The translations under genes and the position numbers were made by a program. Source: an uncultured Cellvibrionales bacterium (GTDB lineage Bacteria; Pseudomonadota; Gammaproteobacteria; Pseudomonadales; Porticoccaceae). From it: a stretch of DNA of 64,000 bases. Below are positions 62,892 to 64,000 of the stretch, in pieces. The DNA lies in contig CAJWFB010000003.1 in NCBI GenBank assembly GCA_913031645.1, positions 1 to 64,000 of the forward strand. Reading direction: 5' to 3'. The notes under the pieces were generated by a model, which saw nothing but the letters and a program-made list of their open reading frames with translations, did not search any database and was not told where the DNA came from. Position 1 is the stretch's first letter, and every line of letters begins with the position of its first letter.

Positions 62892-64000
62892 GGTGCTGTT
62901 TCTTCTGGCACGTCCCCTTTAGGTGCATCTGCTTTGGGCGCGCTGACTGGCTTTTTCTTGGCAGCTGGCTTGGGGACTGCCACTGGTTGAATAAGATGCT
63001 CTTCGGGCATGGTGCAAGGCAACTTCATATCTAACAGTTTCTCTATAGGCTCTAACAGAAAAGCGTCATCCTCACAGGCAAAACTAATTGAGATACCGGT
63101 CTTTCCTGCGCGCCCTGTGCGACCAATGCGATGCACGTAGTCTTCAGGTTCTTCAGGCAGCGTGTAGTTAATGACGTGGCTAACACCATCGACATGAATA
63201 CCACGCCCTGCAACATCCGTTGCAACCATAACGGTCAAAGCGCCTGATTTGAACGAATCTAGCGCTCTCATACGACGATTCTGAGGCACATCACCAGATA
63301 GGATACCTACTTTGAAACCTTGTTTCCTAAGCTTTTCATGCAAGGTGCGGCAAATATCTCGGCGATTAGCAAACACCATGACACTATCAACATCGTCACC
63401 CAGTAGTATGTTATTTAAAACAGTAAATTTTTCTTTTGCGGTAGTAATTAATATCTGCTGATCAACTGTGTCGGTAGCAACACGTTCGGCACCTACCTCA
63501 ACTGTGACTGGCTTATCTGTCCAGGTTTCAGACAGACGCAATACTTCAGGGGTGAAGGTGGCCGAGAACAATAGCGATTGCCGATCTTCGCGCTTGGGGG
63601 TTAAGTTAACTAGGCGTCGCACCTGCGGAATAAAGCCCATATCGAGCATGCGATCAGCTTCGTCAATAACCAGCACCTCAACACGATCAAGATAGATATC
63701 TCGATTGTTAGCAAAATCCAATAACCTGCCCGGTGTACCCACCAAAATATCACAGTCATGCTTTTTCATTTTTTGCAGTTGTTTGCCATAATCCATACCA
63801 CCCACCAATGTGTGTGCGGTTAGATTGGTATGTTTTAACAGTTGCGTTGCATCATCACCAATTTGAATAGCGAGTTCTCTCGTCGGTGCCAAAATTAGGG
63901 TTCTGGCTTCACCCACAAAACGCTCGTCTTCAACCGGGTGATTAATCAAGTCAGTAATGATATTAATTAAAAATGCAGCGGTTTTACCCGTACCCGTTTG
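62888..64000 (-). CDS. rhlB: DEAD-box RNA helicase, RhlB-like (N-terminus beyond the window)
   Basis: The last 370 residues of an ATP-dependent RNA helicase. Visible motifs are QTGTGKTAAF (motif I), PTRELA (Ia), GTPGRLLDF (Ib), VIDEADRMLDMGF (II), SAT (III), VATDVAGRGIH (V) and HRIGRTGRAGKTG (VI). The post-helicase segment SFACEDDAFLLEPIEKLL resembles RhlB, the degradosome helicase. The tail (about the last 35 residues) is Pro/Lys/Ala-rich with APKAD repeats. The frame is open to the window edge, so the start lies outside. Confidence 0.9.
   Translation of the reverse strand, partial: QTGTGKTAAFLINIITDLINHPVEDERFVGEARTLILAPTRELAIQIGDDATQLLKHTNLTAHTLVGGMDYGKQLQKMKKHDCDILVGTPGRLLDFANNRDIYLDRVEVLVIDEADRMLDMGFIPQVRRLVNLTPKREDRQSLLFSATFTPEVLRLSETWTDKPVTVEVGAERVATDTVDQQILITTAKEKFTVLNNILLGDDVDSVMVFANRRDICRTLHEKLRKQGFKVGILSGDVPQNRRMRALDSFKSGALTVMVATDVAGRGIHVDGVSHVINYTLPEEPEDYVHRIGRTGRAGKTGISISFACEDDAFLLEPIEKLLDMKLPCTMPEEHLIQPVAVPKPAAKKKPVSAPKADAPKGDVPEETAP

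Noticed and set aside
1..64000. CRISPR arrays, insertion sequences, prophage genes, toxin-antitoxin or defence systems, tRNA genes
   Set aside because: None seen: no regularly spaced repeats, transposase, integrase, capsid, restriction or tRNA-like sequences were recognised on either strand.

Overview
The window is a gene-dense chromosomal segment of a Gram-negative gammaproteobacterium with GC in the mid-40s by eye. I read about 69 protein-coding genes, including partial purM and rhlB genes at the two edges, one candidate small RNA, and no tRNA, rRNA, CRISPR array, prophage or insertion sequence. Gene order matches the Pseudomonas/Cellvibrio-type lineage: purM-purN; metG back to back with mrp; an rsxABCDGE (Rnf) operon; rsmI-lpoA-yraN-diaA-dolP; sspB-sspA-pet-rpsI-rplM-zapE; efp-epmA; dksA-gluQ-cbrA-cbrB-pcnB-folK-panB; fur-bamE; rnfH-ratA-smpB. 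The Rnf pump together with three Na+-coupled amino-acid transporters (two AGCS, one NSS) points to a marine heterotroph, probably Cellvibrionales-like (inferred from synteny and content, not proven).

Layout. 1-6 kb: purine synthesis, two envelope proteins of unknown function (DUF3108, DUF3014), dcd, mrp and metG. 6-11.6 kb: the six-gene Rnf/Rsx electron-transport operon. 11.6-21.6 kb: accessory metabolism (two VOC proteins, a PhzF-like isomerase, a threonine-dehydratase-like enzyme), argG, an orphan formyltransferase, pyrC-rnt, a secreted TPR/TonB-C protein, a Na+/alanine symporter and a thioesterase. 22-30 kb: maeB, the rsmI/lpoA divergon, yraN, a DiaA-like SIS protein, dolP and a thiolase. 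30-36 kb: sspBA, a bc1 complex in which cytochrome b and c1 are one fused gene, petA, the L13/S9 ribosomal operon and zapE. 36-45 kb: zapG, comF, two full-length serine acetyltransferase paralogues, epmA/efp, serB, dgkA and sfsA. 45-55 kb: dksA, gluQ, the cbrX-cbrA-cbrB catabolic-control locus, pcnB, folK, a deoxynucleoside kinase and panB. 55-64 kb: gpx, a second AGCS carrier, fur/bamE, a DUF418 protein, rnfH-ratA, an NSS carrier, smpB, cysZ and the 3' part of rhlB.

The most interesting region is 47.0-51.7 kb. It holds a small two-helix membrane ORF translationally coupled to a CbrA-type transporter/sensor kinase, and a CbrB-position response regulator whose AAA+ domain is shortened and has lost the GAFTGA sigma54-contact motif and a normal Walker B. 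Downstream, in the position where Pseudomonas carries crcZ, lies a non-coding stretch with nine AAN triplets (the Hfq/Crc CA-motif pattern) ending in a strong intrinsic terminator and preceded by a sigma70-like rather than a sigma54 promoter. Together these suggest a CrcZ-like Hfq-decoy RNA under rewired control in a lineage outside Pseudomonas.

Other points worth a look are the cytochrome b/c1 fusion, the rsmI/lpoA start codons overlapping in one CATG, a candidate non-canonical (ATC) start for cysZ, and possible leaderless starts for smpB and rsxA. Start codons were adjusted where a Shine-Dalgarno sequence or family alignment from memory favoured a position other than the longest ORF; these choices are stated in each entry.
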